Shown: positions 52,320 through 60,726 of the stretch, in pieces
Layout: every line of letters begins with the position of its first letter
Position numbering within the stretch: position 1 is the stretch's first letter
DNA from: Spirosoma foliorum
GTDB taxonomy: Bacteria > Bacteroidota > Bacteroidia > Cytophagales > Spirosomataceae
Direction: 5' to 3'
Length of the DNA: 64,000 nt
NCBI RefSeq assembly: GCF_014117325.1
Contig: NZ_CP059732.1
Span: forward strand, 992,001 to 1,056,000
The notes under the pieces: model-generated
Told to the model about the DNA's origin: nothing
Databases searched by the model: none
What the model saw: the letters and a program-made list of their open reading frames with translations, nothing else
Translations under genes and position numbers: made by a program

Positions 52320-52574
52320 TTACACCGCTGGTTGAGTGCTGTTGATTAGGTTTTCCCAATGAGTGCGATCCTTGTTCTTTAATTTCATTTCAAGGCTTAG
52401 GGCTTCGTTGCGGGTAGCAAATTGCTGCGTGAATTTGACTTCCCAGGGTTTTCCTTCCGCTGTAGCCGGGTTCGTTTTCGCATTGTGTTGCCACAAGGCT
52501 ATTCGCATATCTTTGGCTTGACCAATGAAGTACTGGTCGGTGCTAGGACTATAAATAATATAAACGGTATGCAT
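52320..52574 (-). CDS. GIY-YIG nuclease-superfamily protein
   Basis: An 84-residue single-domain protein. The signature is partly changed: VYIIYSPSTDQYFIGQAKD, with YII and FIG in place of GIY and YIG. The later conserved parts (RIALWQHN, and EALSLEMKLKNKDR with a Glu) are present. Small proteins of this UPF0213-like type are widespread and their role is not settled; DNA-repair or nuclease functions have been proposed. It is on its own, convergent with the NlpC/P60 gene. Confidence 0.88.
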   Translation of the reverse strand: MHTVYIIYSPSTDQYFIGQAKDMRIALWQHNAKTNPATAEGKPWEVKFTQQFATRNEALSLEMKLKNKDRTHWENLINSTQPAV

Positions 52575-52680
52575 ACGATTACGAGACTATTGTCAAATCT
52601 ACATAAATGGTAATACAAAACAAACTTTAGCTGTGTATACGGGAAAGTATGTTTAATAGGTCAAAAAAAATAAGCTTGTG

Positions 52681-52712
52681 TTTGGGCTACATTAATTTTT
52701 TGTTCATCTTTG
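52681..52712 (+). promoter_or_regulatory. Bacteroidota-type promoter for tRNA-Ala
   Basis: TTTG (52681-52684) and CATCTTTG (52705-52712) fit the TTTG / TAnnTTTG consensus of this phylum with a 20-nt spacing. The tRNA begins 14 bp downstream. Confidence 0.55.
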
Positions 52713-52724
52713 CACCCACAAAAA

Positions 52725-52799
<75 letters not shown>

Positions 52800-53128
52800 C
52801 TAGGTTGCATAATCCCAATATCAAACGCCCATACAGTCTTGTATGGGCGTTATTTTTTGTACTATTCTCGAGCTGTTAATCCTTACCAATTCAAGTCCAA
52901 TAAAAGGGCAAGGTGATACAGCGAAACAGCAATGGAAAATCACCACTCTAAAGTGTAACCGTTACGATAAAACGGGCAAAGAAACAGATTCCTTAGAGTT
53001 GGAGTAGCTAATTTTGGCTTATTAATTGCCACAGAGAGGGACGTAAAATTGCCGATCTGGGTTATGAAAACAAGCGATAGGTTTAGTGCGTAGCCTATTG
53101 GGAATTATCAAAGCAAAATCACAAGGTT
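52800..53128. other. Intergenic stretch with a possible gene relic
   Basis: 329 bp between the tRNA and map. A plus-strand frame without a start codon is open from about 52861 to a stop at 53005-53007 (about 48 codons; WKITTLKCNRYDKTGKE is part of it). It could be a leftover of a gene disrupted next to the tRNA, or chance. A short hairpin-like repeat of CCCATACAG/CTTGTATGGGC (52828-52848) follows the tRNA and may terminate it. Confidence 0.35.
52827..52856 (+). terminator. Terminator after tRNA-Ala
   Basis: CGCCCATACA and TGTATGGGCG are complementary around GTCT, directly followed by TTATTTTTTG. Confidence 0.85.
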
Positions 53129-53890
53129 ATGTCATTGAAATCTGAAGAGGACTTGCTCGGTATGCAGCAGATTAGTCATGTTGTTGGCTCTACTCTTAAG
53201 CAGATGCAACAGTATGCCCGGCCAGGGATGTCGACATTTGAACTAGACCAATATGGGCGACAATTGCTGGAACAGTACGGTGCCCGATCTGCGCCCAAAC
53301 TTACCTATGGCTTTCCGGGCTGGACCTGTATTAGTTTAAATGAGGAAGTCTGTCACGGCATTCCTTCTATCAAACGAATTCTTCAGGAAGGAGATCTAGT
53401 GAACATTGATGTATCTGCCGAATTGAATGGCTATTGGTCAGACAATGGTGGTTCTTTCGTTTTGGGGAAAGATATTCATCAGCAAAGTGCTTTAGTAGAA
53501 GCGTCGAAGCGAATCCTGGCCAAAGCTATTAGTCATATCCGAGGGGGCGTACAAATAGCAGAGATTGGGCGCTTGATTGAAACAGAAGCCAAACGAAGTG
53601 GTTATCGAGTCATTAAGAATCTGGCCGGACATGGAGTAGGTCGGAGCCTGCATGAAGAACCTCATGAGATTCTATGTTATTATGATCGGTCCAATAAAAC
53701 GCGGTTCCGGAAGAATTCGGTTGTAGCTATCGAGACGTTTTTATCCACCAAAGCCACGTATGCTCATGAAAAAGGGGATGGTTGGACATTAATTGCCAAG
53801 GACAGTTTTGCGGTGCAGCATGAACATACGATTGTCGTTACTGATAATAAACCGATCATCCTGACCGCTGCGAATCAATTGTGGAATTAA
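53129..53890 (+). CDS. map: Type I methionine aminopeptidase
   Basis: A 253-residue enzyme that removes the first methionine from new proteins. All five metal ligands can be placed: Asp94, Asp105 (NIDVSAELNGYWSDNGG), His168 (AGHGVGRSLHEEP), Glu202 (AIETF) and Glu232 (QHEHTIVV). Substrate His76 (EEVCHGIP) is also present. There is no N-terminal extension, as usual for type Ia. It is not in the ribosomal-protein operon where map often lies, so it may be a second copy. Confidence 0.95.
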   Translation: MSLKSEEDLLGMQQISHVVGSTLKQMQQYARPGMSTFELDQYGRQLLEQYGARSAPKLTYGFPGWTCISLNEEVCHGIPSIKRILQEGDLVNIDVSAELNGYWSDNGGSFVLGKDIHQQSALVEASKRILAKAISHIRGGVQIAEIGRLIETEAKRSGYRVIKNLAGHGVGRSLHEEPHEILCYYDRSNKTRFRKNSVVAIETFLSTKATYAHEKGDGWTLIAKDSFAVQHEHTIVVTDNKPIILTAANQLWN

Positions 53891-53964
53891 AGCCTTTATT
53901 CGTAGACCTTTCTAACATAAAGGGCACTTATAGAATAAACTTGCTCTTTTAAAACCTTACGTCT

Positions 53965-54087
53965 ATGATCATTGCAGGAATAATGGAATGGGGTTGGCTT
54001 TTTATAAATATTGGCTTTTTAGTTTTCATAATAGCCTCACTCTGTTACGCATTTCGATTTTTTCGAAAGAACGTTAAAGTTAAATAA
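53965..54087 (+). CDS. Small single-helix membrane protein
   Basis: A 40-residue frame, MIIAGIMEWGWLF..., with one hydrophobic segment (about 10-31) and a basic tail (RFFRKNVKVK). The positive-inside tail suggests Nout-Cin insertion. The family is not recognised. Length and topology are plausible for a real small protein, but there is no independent support. Confidence 0.45.
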   Translation: MIIAGIMEWGWLFINIGFLVFIIASLCYAFRFFRKNVKVK

Positions 54088-54161
54088 ATTGAAGAGTATA
54101 GAATTATAAAGTGCTTATTTTTAATTGATTAAGCCACTCTATAGCTATAAGGCTGATCTTT

Positions 54162-54461
54162 ATGAAGGACAAAATGATTTGGCAGCACAATACCGTTAAG
54201 TTAATGTGGAACGGAGGTATCTATTTGTCGATATGCGTTGTACTGTTCCTCTTTTGGGTGCTTTTTTTCTTAACGCCTAACGTGTCTCCACTCTGGCAAC
54301 AAGTGGTAGGTTGCATTCTGCTACCCTTCGGCTTACTCATTAAGCTGCCTGCTAATACTTTGGGGGGTATAGCTATCTGTATGGTGCTCAATACGCTGTT
54401 TTGGGCAATCTTCCCATTGATTATTCAGGAACGCTTCTTTCAAACGCAGCGTAAAATTTGA
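54162..54461 (+). CDS. Small membrane protein, unknown function
   Basis: A 99-residue protein with about three hydrophobic segments (about 19-38, 44-60 and 66-88) and a basic C terminus. Met5 is an alternative start. I do not recognise the family. It follows another small membrane protein and precedes a lipoprotein. Confidence 0.55.
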   Translation: MKDKMIWQHNTVKLMWNGGIYLSICVVLFLFWVLFFLTPNVSPLWQQVVGCILLPFGLLIKLPANTLGGIAICMVLNTLFWAIFPLIIQERFFQTQRKI

Positions 54462-54523
54462 AAGGACTTTCTTGCTTACATAACAGGAATATTTCGTTTT
54501 GGATCTGTAAACTAATTCAATAG

Positions 54524-54877
54524 ATGAAAACAGGATATATACTTTTTGCAGGAATATTCTCCTTGATAGTATTCAGCTGTAAAACCCAAAACGACGGAAT
54601 AACATCAACCTTTGATGTCGTAGCGCAGGGTATTGGCGGGGACTGCAAACTGCCATTGCTTGATTTCGGGTCCCGAACCGCCGAAGTAGGGGCGCTCATT
54701 GGTCAAACGTCTCCTTATAAATGGTATTATGCCATTAATCTTGACTCAACTTATGCGAGGGTCGGCACAAGTCTTCAAGTGACAATTCGTAAAACAGTAG
54801 CTAGTGAGGGCCAAGCGTGTACCACTATGGGGCCTGCATACCCCATTATCACGGTGACATCTGTCACTGCGAAATGA
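54524..54877 (+). CDS. Predicted small lipoprotein
   Basis: A 117-residue protein with a lipoprotein signal (SLIVFSC). The mature part is rich in beta-forming residues and has two further cysteines (GGDCKLPLLDFG and GQACTTMGP), possibly a disulfide pair. It is not recognised beyond being a lipoprotein; the pattern resembles small envelope proteins seen in this order. Confidence 0.65.
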   Translation: MKTGYILFAGIFSLIVFSCKTQNDGITSTFDVVAQGIGGDCKLPLLDFGSRTAEVGALIGQTSPYKWYYAINLDSTYARVGTSLQVTIRKTVASEGQACTTMGPAYPIITVTSVTAK

Positions 54878-55378
54878 GAACTCCGCTTTTTCAATGAAAA
54901 GAACTCGGTACTACCTGAAGGGTCACCATCCCTTAAACAATTTTATAATCCTACAACAGCTATTGGGGTCAAGGGATGCCTCTGGAATCGTAGCATTCAT
55001 TGACTTTAAACCACACTTCTCAACCATCTTTTACCTTGAAAATAAACACTAGCAATTAAGCAGAATTAAGTTGACCTACTATTTTGTGCGACCCCGATGG
55101 GGTCGAATATTTATAGTGGAAGCTCTCTTCTATAAACATTTGACCCCATCGGGGTCACACAAGGCCGTAAATGATAAAATATAATTCTACTTAATTATTT
55201 TCCGTATTTCATTGAAAATGAGCTATCTGTTCTAGCCCGTGGACACCACTATCCTGGTTAAATCTAAAGTGAAAGATGAGGCAGTTAAATCACTTGGTGT
55301 TCATAGTTTTACAGTTTTTGTTTTTGTACGATTTGCCTTCTGGCTACCTTTGAGGTATTTATCTGTATTTGCTTTGGC
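54878..55378. other. Intergenic stretch containing a MITE-like element
   Basis: 501 bp between the lipoprotein and pheT. The central 143 bp (55054-55196) is a two-tier inverted-repeat element; no gene is seen on either side of it, and the promoter of pheT must lie near 55250-55370. Confidence 0.6.
55054..55196. repeat. MITE-like element with two nested inverted repeats
   Basis: The outer arms AATTAAGCAGAATTA (55054-55068) and TAATTCTACTTAATT (55182-55196) pair with one mismatch. The inner arms of 33 nt (55084-55116 and 55130-55162), with the core GACCCCGATGGGGTC, pair with three mismatches. A clear flanking duplication is not seen. Confidence 0.7.
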
Positions 55379-57808
55379 ATGGAAGTTTCATATAGTTGGT
55401 TAAAAGAGTTTATTGACTTACCCGAATCGCCTGAAGAAGTAGGCAAACTGTTGACGGGTACAGGTCTGGAAGTGGAAGGAATTGAAAAAATTGATATGAT
55501 TCCTGGCGGATTGGCTGGGGTGGTGATTGGTGAAGTCTTGACCTGTATCAAACACCCGGAAGCCGATAAGCTAAGCCTGACAACCGTCGATGTGGGGCAA
55601 CCCGAGCCATTGTCCATTGTTTGTGGCGCGCCTAATGTGGCGGCTGGCCAGAAAGTGGTGGTGGCGCTGGTCGGAGCAACACTTCATCCTAGTTCGGGTG
55701 ATCCCATTCAGCTGAAAAAAACGAAAATACGTGGCGCTGTCTCGGAGGGAATGCTCTGTGCCGAAGACGAATTGGGGTTAGGAACTTCCCACGCTGGTAT
55801 TTTGGTGCTGGATACCACTCTCGCTAATGGAACACCTGCCGCTGTTTACTTCAATCTGGAAGCCGACTACCAAATTGCGATTGGTTTAACCCCAAACAGA
55901 ATCGATGCTGCGTCTCATTTTGGTACGGCAAGAGATCTGAAAGCGGTGTTAAATCGTCCATTACGCATGCCATCGGTGGATACATTTGCCGTTAACGATA
56001 ACAGCAAGGTTGTGGCAGTTCGCATTGAGGATCAAGCCGCATGCCCTCGTTTTAGTGGTCTTACCATAAGTGGGCTTCAGGTAGGGGAGTCGCCGGACTG
56101 GCTAAAAAAACGATTGTTGAGTATTGGCCTTAAGCCGATTAACAACATTGTCGATATCACCAATTTTGTCTGTTACGATCTCGGCCAGCCCCTCCATGCC
56201 TACGATGCGGCCAAAATTGCTGGCGATCTGGTTGTGGTGAAAACGCTGCCAGAAGGTACCCCTTTCGTAACACTGGATGGCGTTGAGCGTAAGCTGCTCG
56301 CAACCGATCTGATGGTTTGCGATGCTGAAAAGCCTATGTGTATTGCCGGTGTTTTCGGTGGTTTGCATTCGGGTGTATCGGCCGAAACAACAGGTATCTT
56401 TCTGGAAGCCGCTTATTTTTCGGCCGCTTCTGTTCGGAAAACGGCGCAGCATCATGGGTTGAAAACGGATGCGTCTTTCCGCTTTGAACGTGGCACCGAT
56501 CCGAACATGCCTGTTTATGCGCTCAAGCGGGCAGCACTTTTGATTCAGGAGGTTGCTGGAGGGAATGTAAGTTCGGAGCTTATCGATATTTACCCTGACC
56601 CGATTCAACCATTCCGGGTTCCGGTTCTGTACAAACACATCGATCGACTGATCGGTATCGCCATTGACCATACAGAGATACACCGTATCCTGGAAGCACT
56701 GGATATTACCGCTGAGGAAACCAGCGAGACAGGCTTTGTGGCCATTGTGCCACCTTACCGGGTCGATGTGACGCGTGAAGCGGATGTGATCGAGGAAATA
56801 CTGCGGATTTATGGATTGGACAATGTTCCGCTGTCGGTGAATTTATCCGCTGATTCGCTATCCGAATTTCCGAAAACCGATCCGGATCAATGGCAAGGCC
56901 GGGTTGGTCAGTTATTGGCGGCTAACGGGTTTTACGAAATCCTTACCCTGTCGCTTACCCGACCTGCGTATAATGATGCTATCCGGTCGACATTACTGGG
57001 TGCCGATGTAACCCTACTGAATCCGCTTAGCGATGAACTATCGGTGATGCGGCAAAGCCTGTTGTTCTCGTCTCTGGAAACGTTGGTGTATAATATTAAC
57101 CGACGGCAGAAAGATCTTAAGACGTTCGAATTTGGGAAGGTCTATCATAAAGTTACTGGTGAAGATGGTAAATCAACCTATAAAGAACGGATGCGGCTGA
57201 GTCTGGCAATGACTGGACAGCAACATGCTGAAAGCTGGCTCGAAAAAAATCAGCAACTTGTTTATCACGATTTAGCCTCAACGGTTCAGCGGGTGTTGAG
57301 TTTGTTCCGGGTCAAATCGTTTGAGACGCAGGCTGCCGATACGACTCTCTTTCAATATGGCTTAACGTATTTTGTTAATAAGAAACCAATTGTCAGCTTA
57401 GGGCTGGTTCAACCAAAATTGGCAAAACTGGTTGATCTGAAGCAGGACGTGTTTTATGCCGATTTCGACTGGCAGGCGCTCCTGAAACTGTCGTCTACTA
57501 AGGCTCGCTATCAGGAAGTGCCTCGTTTCCCGGAAGTTAGACGCGATTTGTCGCTGGTATTGGACAAACAGGTGAATTTTGAACAAATCAGCCGACTGGC
57601 GCAACAAACCGAGCGGAAAATACTGCGGGCGGTCAATGTATTTGATACGTACGAAGGACAAAATCTGGGTCAGGATAAGAAAGCCTATTCGGTAAGTTTT
57701 ACGCTTCAGGACGAAGCCCAAACACTGACGGATACGGCTATCGAAAAAACCATGAATCGACTGATGGCAGCCTTCGAGAAAGAGCTCGGCGCTGTGATCA
57801 GAAAATAA
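55379..57808 (+). CDS. pheT: Phenylalanine-tRNA ligase beta subunit
   Basis: An 809-residue protein, normal for the bacterial beta subunit, which pairs with PheS to charge tRNA-Phe. It starts MEVSYSWLKEFIDLP as in the family. Domains in order: EMAP/tRNA-binding fold (about 40-155), B3/B4 editing domain (about 215-385, FRFERGTDPNMP at its end), B5 DNA-binding-like domain (about 410-480), catalytic-like core, and the C-terminal ferredoxin-fold anticodon-binding domain (about 715-808, FPEVRRDLSLVLD). pheS is not next to it in the window. A coiled-coil protein gene follows 59 bp downstream. Confidence 0.97.
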   Translation: MEVSYSWLKEFIDLPESPEEVGKLLTGTGLEVEGIEKIDMIPGGLAGVVIGEVLTCIKHPEADKLSLTTVDVGQPEPLSIVCGAPNVAAGQKVVVALVGATLHPSSGDPIQLKKTKIRGAVSEGMLCAEDELGLGTSHAGILVLDTTLANGTPAAVYFNLEADYQIAIGLTPNRIDAASHFGTARDLKAVLNRPLRMPSVDTFAVNDNSKVVAVRIEDQAACPRFSGLTISGLQVGESPDWLKKRLLSIGLKPINNIVDITNFVCYDLGQPLHAYDAAKIAGDLVVVKTLPEGTPFVTLDGVERKLLATDLMVCDAEKPMCIAGVFGGLHSGVSAETTGIFLEAAYFSAASVRKTAQHHGLKTDASFRFERGTDPNMPVYALKRAALLIQEVAGGNVSSELIDIYPDPIQPFRVPVLYKHIDRLIGIAIDHTEIHRILEALDITAEETSETGFVAIVPPYRVDVTREADVIEEILRIYGLDNVPLSVNLSADSLSEFPKTDPDQWQGRVGQLLAANGFYEILTLSLTRPAYNDAIRSTLLGADVTLLNPLSDELSVMRQSLLFSSLETLVYNINRRQKDLKTFEFGKVYHKVTGEDGKSTYKERMRLSLAMTGQQHAESWLEKNQQLVYHDLASTVQRVLSLFRVKSFETQAADTTLFQYGLTYFVNKKPIVSLGLVQPKLAKLVDLKQDVFYADFDWQALLKLSSTKARYQEVPRFPEVRRDLSLVLDKQVNFEQISRLAQQTERKILRAVNVFDTYEGQNLGQDKKAYSVSFTLQDEAQTLTDTAIEKTMNRLMAAFEKELGAVIRK

Positions 57809-57867
57809 CGAATCAGGGAAGTATATGTGGTGAAAAAGGGGAGCTAAACTCAGTTTTGAACGTCTGA

Positions 57868-58200
57868 TTGTTTATGGTTTCTGAAAAACAAATTCTGGCT
57901 CTGGTTGAGCGATTCGAGCACAAGCTGAAGCAACTACTTGTTAGATATAATGAATCTCGACAGCAGATAGTGTTGCTGGAGGAGGAAAATGCTGCGCTTC
58001 AGGAAAGCCTGAGAGAGGAGCAAAAACAAGTACTGGAATTGCGACGGAAACTAGCCAGCATCGATAAAACGCCGGTTGTTCCCATTAAGAAATCGACCCA
58101 TACGATCAATCTCGAATCGAATAGCGCTCTTTTAGGCCAACTCGATACGTATATTAAAGAAGTGGATCAATGTATCGCTCATTTGAGTGCATTGAGTTAA
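57868..58200 (+). CDS. Coiled-coil protein downstream of pheT
   Basis: A 110-residue protein, mostly a charged coiled coil (about 5-65, LEEENAALQESLREEQKQ). The Met codon at 57874 is an alternative start. In many Bacteroidota a similar small coiled-coil gene lies between pheT and zapA, and a cell-division role has been supposed; here no zapA follows, and a long hairpin ends the unit. Confidence 0.75.
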   Translation: MFMVSEKQILALVERFEHKLKQLLVRYNESRQQIVLLEEENAALQESLREEQKQVLELRRKLASIDKTPVVPIKKSTHTINLESNSALLGQLDTYIKEVDQCIAHLSALS

Positions 58201-58268
58201 AACACAAACGATAAACGTCTGACGGACAGCTTTGTAAAGCTGCCTATCAGACGTTTGTCGTTTGTGTT
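58201..58268 (+). terminator. Long imperfect hairpin ending the pheT unit
   Basis: Arms of about 33 nt starting AACACAAACGATAAACGTCTG (here reduced to its first 20: AACACAAACGATAAACGTCT) and ending TCGTTTGTGTT pair with a few bulges around GTA. It starts directly after the stop codon. Confidence 0.75.
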
Positions 58269-58348
58269 ACCCTAGATTACGGCCTAGGAAAGGCCATAAC
58301 CTCCTGAACAATTTGCTTACCTTTAGTTCGAAAAGTATACCCCTTACC

Positions 58349-59503
58349 ATGCGAAAAGTACTGTCCTTATTTTTTATTGCGGTCGCTCTGATTTTGCGTT
58401 CTGCCAGCGCACAGGTTACCACATCTAAAGCCACTTTCTCAAATCCATTGTCTGTTGAGTTCGGCGATCCTTACATTTTGCATACGGGAAATATGTATTA
58501 CATGTATGGCACGGGTGGGGGAGCGAATAAGGGCTTCATGGCTTATTCATCGAACGATATGGTGAACTGGAAAGCAGAAGGACAGGTCTATTTTCATGAA
58601 AACGCCAACGGCTGGAGCGACCCGAAAGCCAACTGGGGTGGCGCTTACTGGGCACCTGAAGTATATGAGGTGAAAGGTAAATTTTACCTATTTTACAGTG
58701 CCCAATGGAAGGTGAATCCGACGAAGGAAGCGGAAAATTTTCGGATTGGCGTAGCCGTTGCCGACAAACCTACCGGGCCGTTTATTGACCTGACTAATAA
58801 GCCCGTTTTTGATCCCGGCTATCCGATCATCGACGCCAATGTGTTTTTCGATACCAACGGGAAAACCTATCTGTATTTTTCGCGCTGTTGCTACAAGCAT
58901 CCGGTCAAAAGCGACGTTGCCGACTTAGCCAAAACGAAAGGCTGGTTCAACGAAATTGAAGAAAGTTGGGTGTATGGCGTTGAACTCAAATCCGATTTTT
59001 CGGGCGTGATTGGCGAGCCTGTTTTAGTACTGCGCCCTCCGGTTAGTCTAAACGATAAGCAGGCCGAATGGGAAAGCCGGTCGGTTACTTCACGTGAGGT
59101 AAATCGGCGCTGGACCGAAGGTTCGGTAACGTTTAAAAAAGACAATATCTATTACATTATGTACTCGGCCAATCATTTTGGCGGCCAGTATTACGCCATC
59201 GGTTACGCCACGGGCAGTTCGCCGTTAGGCCCATTCAAAAAAGCGGCTAACAACCCAATCTTGCAGAAAAATACGGACAAGGGAGGTTCGGTAACGGGCA
59301 CTGGCCATAACAGCATTGCGTATTCGCCGGATGGCAAGGAGATGTTTTGCGTCTATCACGCACGAACCGCCAAAACCGGCGACGAACGGGTGGTTTGCCT
59401 CGACCGAATGCAGGTGAAAAATGGCACCATAACGATTCTCGGCCCAACCACAACCCCTCAAAAACTCCCTTCAGGCGTAAAAACAACCGTTGCTACTAAT
59501 TGA
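58349..59503 (+). CDS. Glycoside hydrolase family 43 (arabinosidase/xylosidase-like)
   Basis: A 384-residue exported enzyme. The Met codon at 58349 begins a signal peptide (MRKVLSLFFIAVALILRSASA); the longer frame from 58262 overlaps the hairpin. The five-bladed propeller fold carries the usual acids: Asp in EFGDPYIL (general base), Asp in IIDANVFFD (pKa modulator) and Glu in RRWTEGSV (general acid). It should release L-arabinose or xylose units from plant hemicellulose. It is near no SusC/D pair, so it is a single enzyme. Confidence 0.92.
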   Translation: MRKVLSLFFIAVALILRSASAQVTTSKATFSNPLSVEFGDPYILHTGNMYYMYGTGGGANKGFMAYSSNDMVNWKAEGQVYFHENANGWSDPKANWGGAYWAPEVYEVKGKFYLFYSAQWKVNPTKEAENFRIGVAVADKPTGPFIDLTNKPVFDPGYPIIDANVFFDTNGKTYLYFSRCCYKHPVKSDVADLAKTKGWFNEIEESWVYGVELKSDFSGVIGEPVLVLRPPVSLNDKQAEWESRSVTSREVNRRWTEGSVTFKKDNIYYIMYSANHFGGQYYAIGYATGSSPLGPFKKAANNPILQKNTDKGGSVTGTGHNSIAYSPDGKEMFCVYHARTAKTGDERVVCLDRMQVKNGTITILGPTTTPQKLPSGVKTTVATN

Positions 59504-59564
59504 TAAACGAAACCAGCTCCTCTGATCGTTTAGAAGGCTGTAATCCTCACTAATCGGTTCATAC

Positions 59565-60569
59565 ATGGCAAATCGGCCTGAAGGGTGGCTTGGTAAATTG
59601 GGTAATCTGCTGGTTCCAGCCAGCCAAACACCAACCAATTCGGTAAATACGGTAACCAATAAGCGCATTCTGGAAGAGCTTGTGGCTTCTTTCGAGGATT
59701 CGATACACCGGGAGTCGGTTGGGAAAAGTATGTTGTTCAACGCGCACTTTCTGATTATTCTGCATCCTGATACCTATGAAGATCGCCAGAATGCGTTTCC
59801 CGTCATCGTGAACGAAGCGGTAAATGCCTTTAAAGCGATCATTGAGTCGCAGAAAGGGCAGTATGCCTACGTAGCGCCTGTAGCGTCGAGCTGGTTTTTT
59901 AAGTTTGGGGGTGGGAGAGAGTTTGGTGAGCAGGAAGTAACTCCGTCCGATATCATCGTGGTAGGTGCATTGACTGGAATTCTGCCCGGCAATGGACAGG
60001 CTCAATCGTCGGAGCGGGTGAATGTAACACGTCGGGTTAAACAGACGAATCGCTACGAAAAAGTAGATGTTGGCCTGACTATGTTCCAGCATATCGACTT
60101 CCGTGAACCGGGCGCCTTTGTGGTGAAATTCAATTTCGATTCATCGGTGCCCAGCCCGAAAAGTCCTGTCGGTTCGGCTGGTGCTACACAGCATGCCGCG
60201 CAACTGCCCCGAAGCCTGAGTGCTGGACTGGCGCAGATTGACTATTACATTGCCGAACTGAACAAAGAGAATACCTACCTCATGCGTGATCGGGAAATTG
60301 TGGTAGCTCGTAAAGAACCCGACAATCAGCATTTTCCGAATTATCTGTTGGTCGAATCGGTCTATGTCTCGAATCCGCATGCCCGAATTCGCTTCAACGA
60401 TGCAACAGATTCCTTTCAGATAGCCTCCTTTAGTCGAAACGAAACGCGAGTCAATGAACAGTTGATTTCTCGTAGCGAACCCGCTAATCCACAGTGGTAT
60501 ACCTTGCCGGATAATGCCCAGATTTTGCTCAACAGCATGGTTACGTTACACTTTAAACGGAACGCCTAA
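59565..60569 (+). CDS. FHA-like signalling protein (FhaA/DUF3662 type)
   Basis: A 334-residue cytoplasmic protein. The N-terminal part (about 1-170, RILEELVASFEDSIHRESV) resembles the DUF3662 domain of mycobacterial FhaA. The C-terminal part (about 265-334) looks like an FHA fold (NPHARIRFNDATDSFQIAS, then NGxxVN-like NETRVNEQLI and LLNSMVTLHF), though the key Arg/Ser phosphothreonine contacts are not all evident. FHA domains bind phosphothreonine. It heads a group with a PP2C phosphatase and two Ser/Thr kinases, so it is probably a substrate or adaptor of those kinases. Confidence 0.75.
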   Translation: MANRPEGWLGKLGNLLVPASQTPTNSVNTVTNKRILEELVASFEDSIHRESVGKSMLFNAHFLIILHPDTYEDRQNAFPVIVNEAVNAFKAIIESQKGQYAYVAPVASSWFFKFGGGREFGEQEVTPSDIIVVGALTGILPGNGQAQSSERVNVTRRVKQTNRYEKVDVGLTMFQHIDFREPGAFVVKFNFDSSVPSPKSPVGSAGATQHAAQLPRSLSAGLAQIDYYIAELNKENTYLMRDREIVVARKEPDNQHFPNYLLVESVYVSNPHARIRFNDATDSFQIASFSRNETRVNEQLISRSEPANPQWYTLPDNAQILLNSMVTLHFKRNA

Positions 60570-60572
60570 GCT

Positions 60573-60656
60573 ATGATCGACGCCTTGCTGGTTACGCTGT
60601 TGCTCGTATTTGTACTAGGGATAGCGGCAAAACATTTTCAGGACTTACCTCGATAA
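60573..60656 (+). CDS. Possible 27-residue membrane peptide
   Basis: A short frame, MIDALLVTLLLVFVLGIAAK and seven more residues, begins 3 bp after the FHA-like gene. It has one hydrophobic segment. Position in the operon is suggestive, but nothing else supports it. Confidence 0.35.
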   Translation: MIDALLVTLLLVFVLGIAAKHFQDLPR

Positions 60657-60661
60657 TATAC

Positions 60662-60725
60662 CAGTAGCGTGGGTGGAAACCCGCGATTATGATGTATAAA
60701 CAGCGGGTTTCCACCCGCGTTACTG
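60662..60725. repeat. Palindromic element directly before the PP2C gene
   Basis: Arms 60662-60684 and 60703-60725 pair with two mismatches; the core is GGGTGGAAACCCGC. It is unrelated in sequence to the REP-like and MITE-like elements. It ends 2 bp before the next start codon, so it could block or control translation, or be a transcription attenuator inside the operon. Confidence 0.7.
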
Positions 60726-60726
60726 A

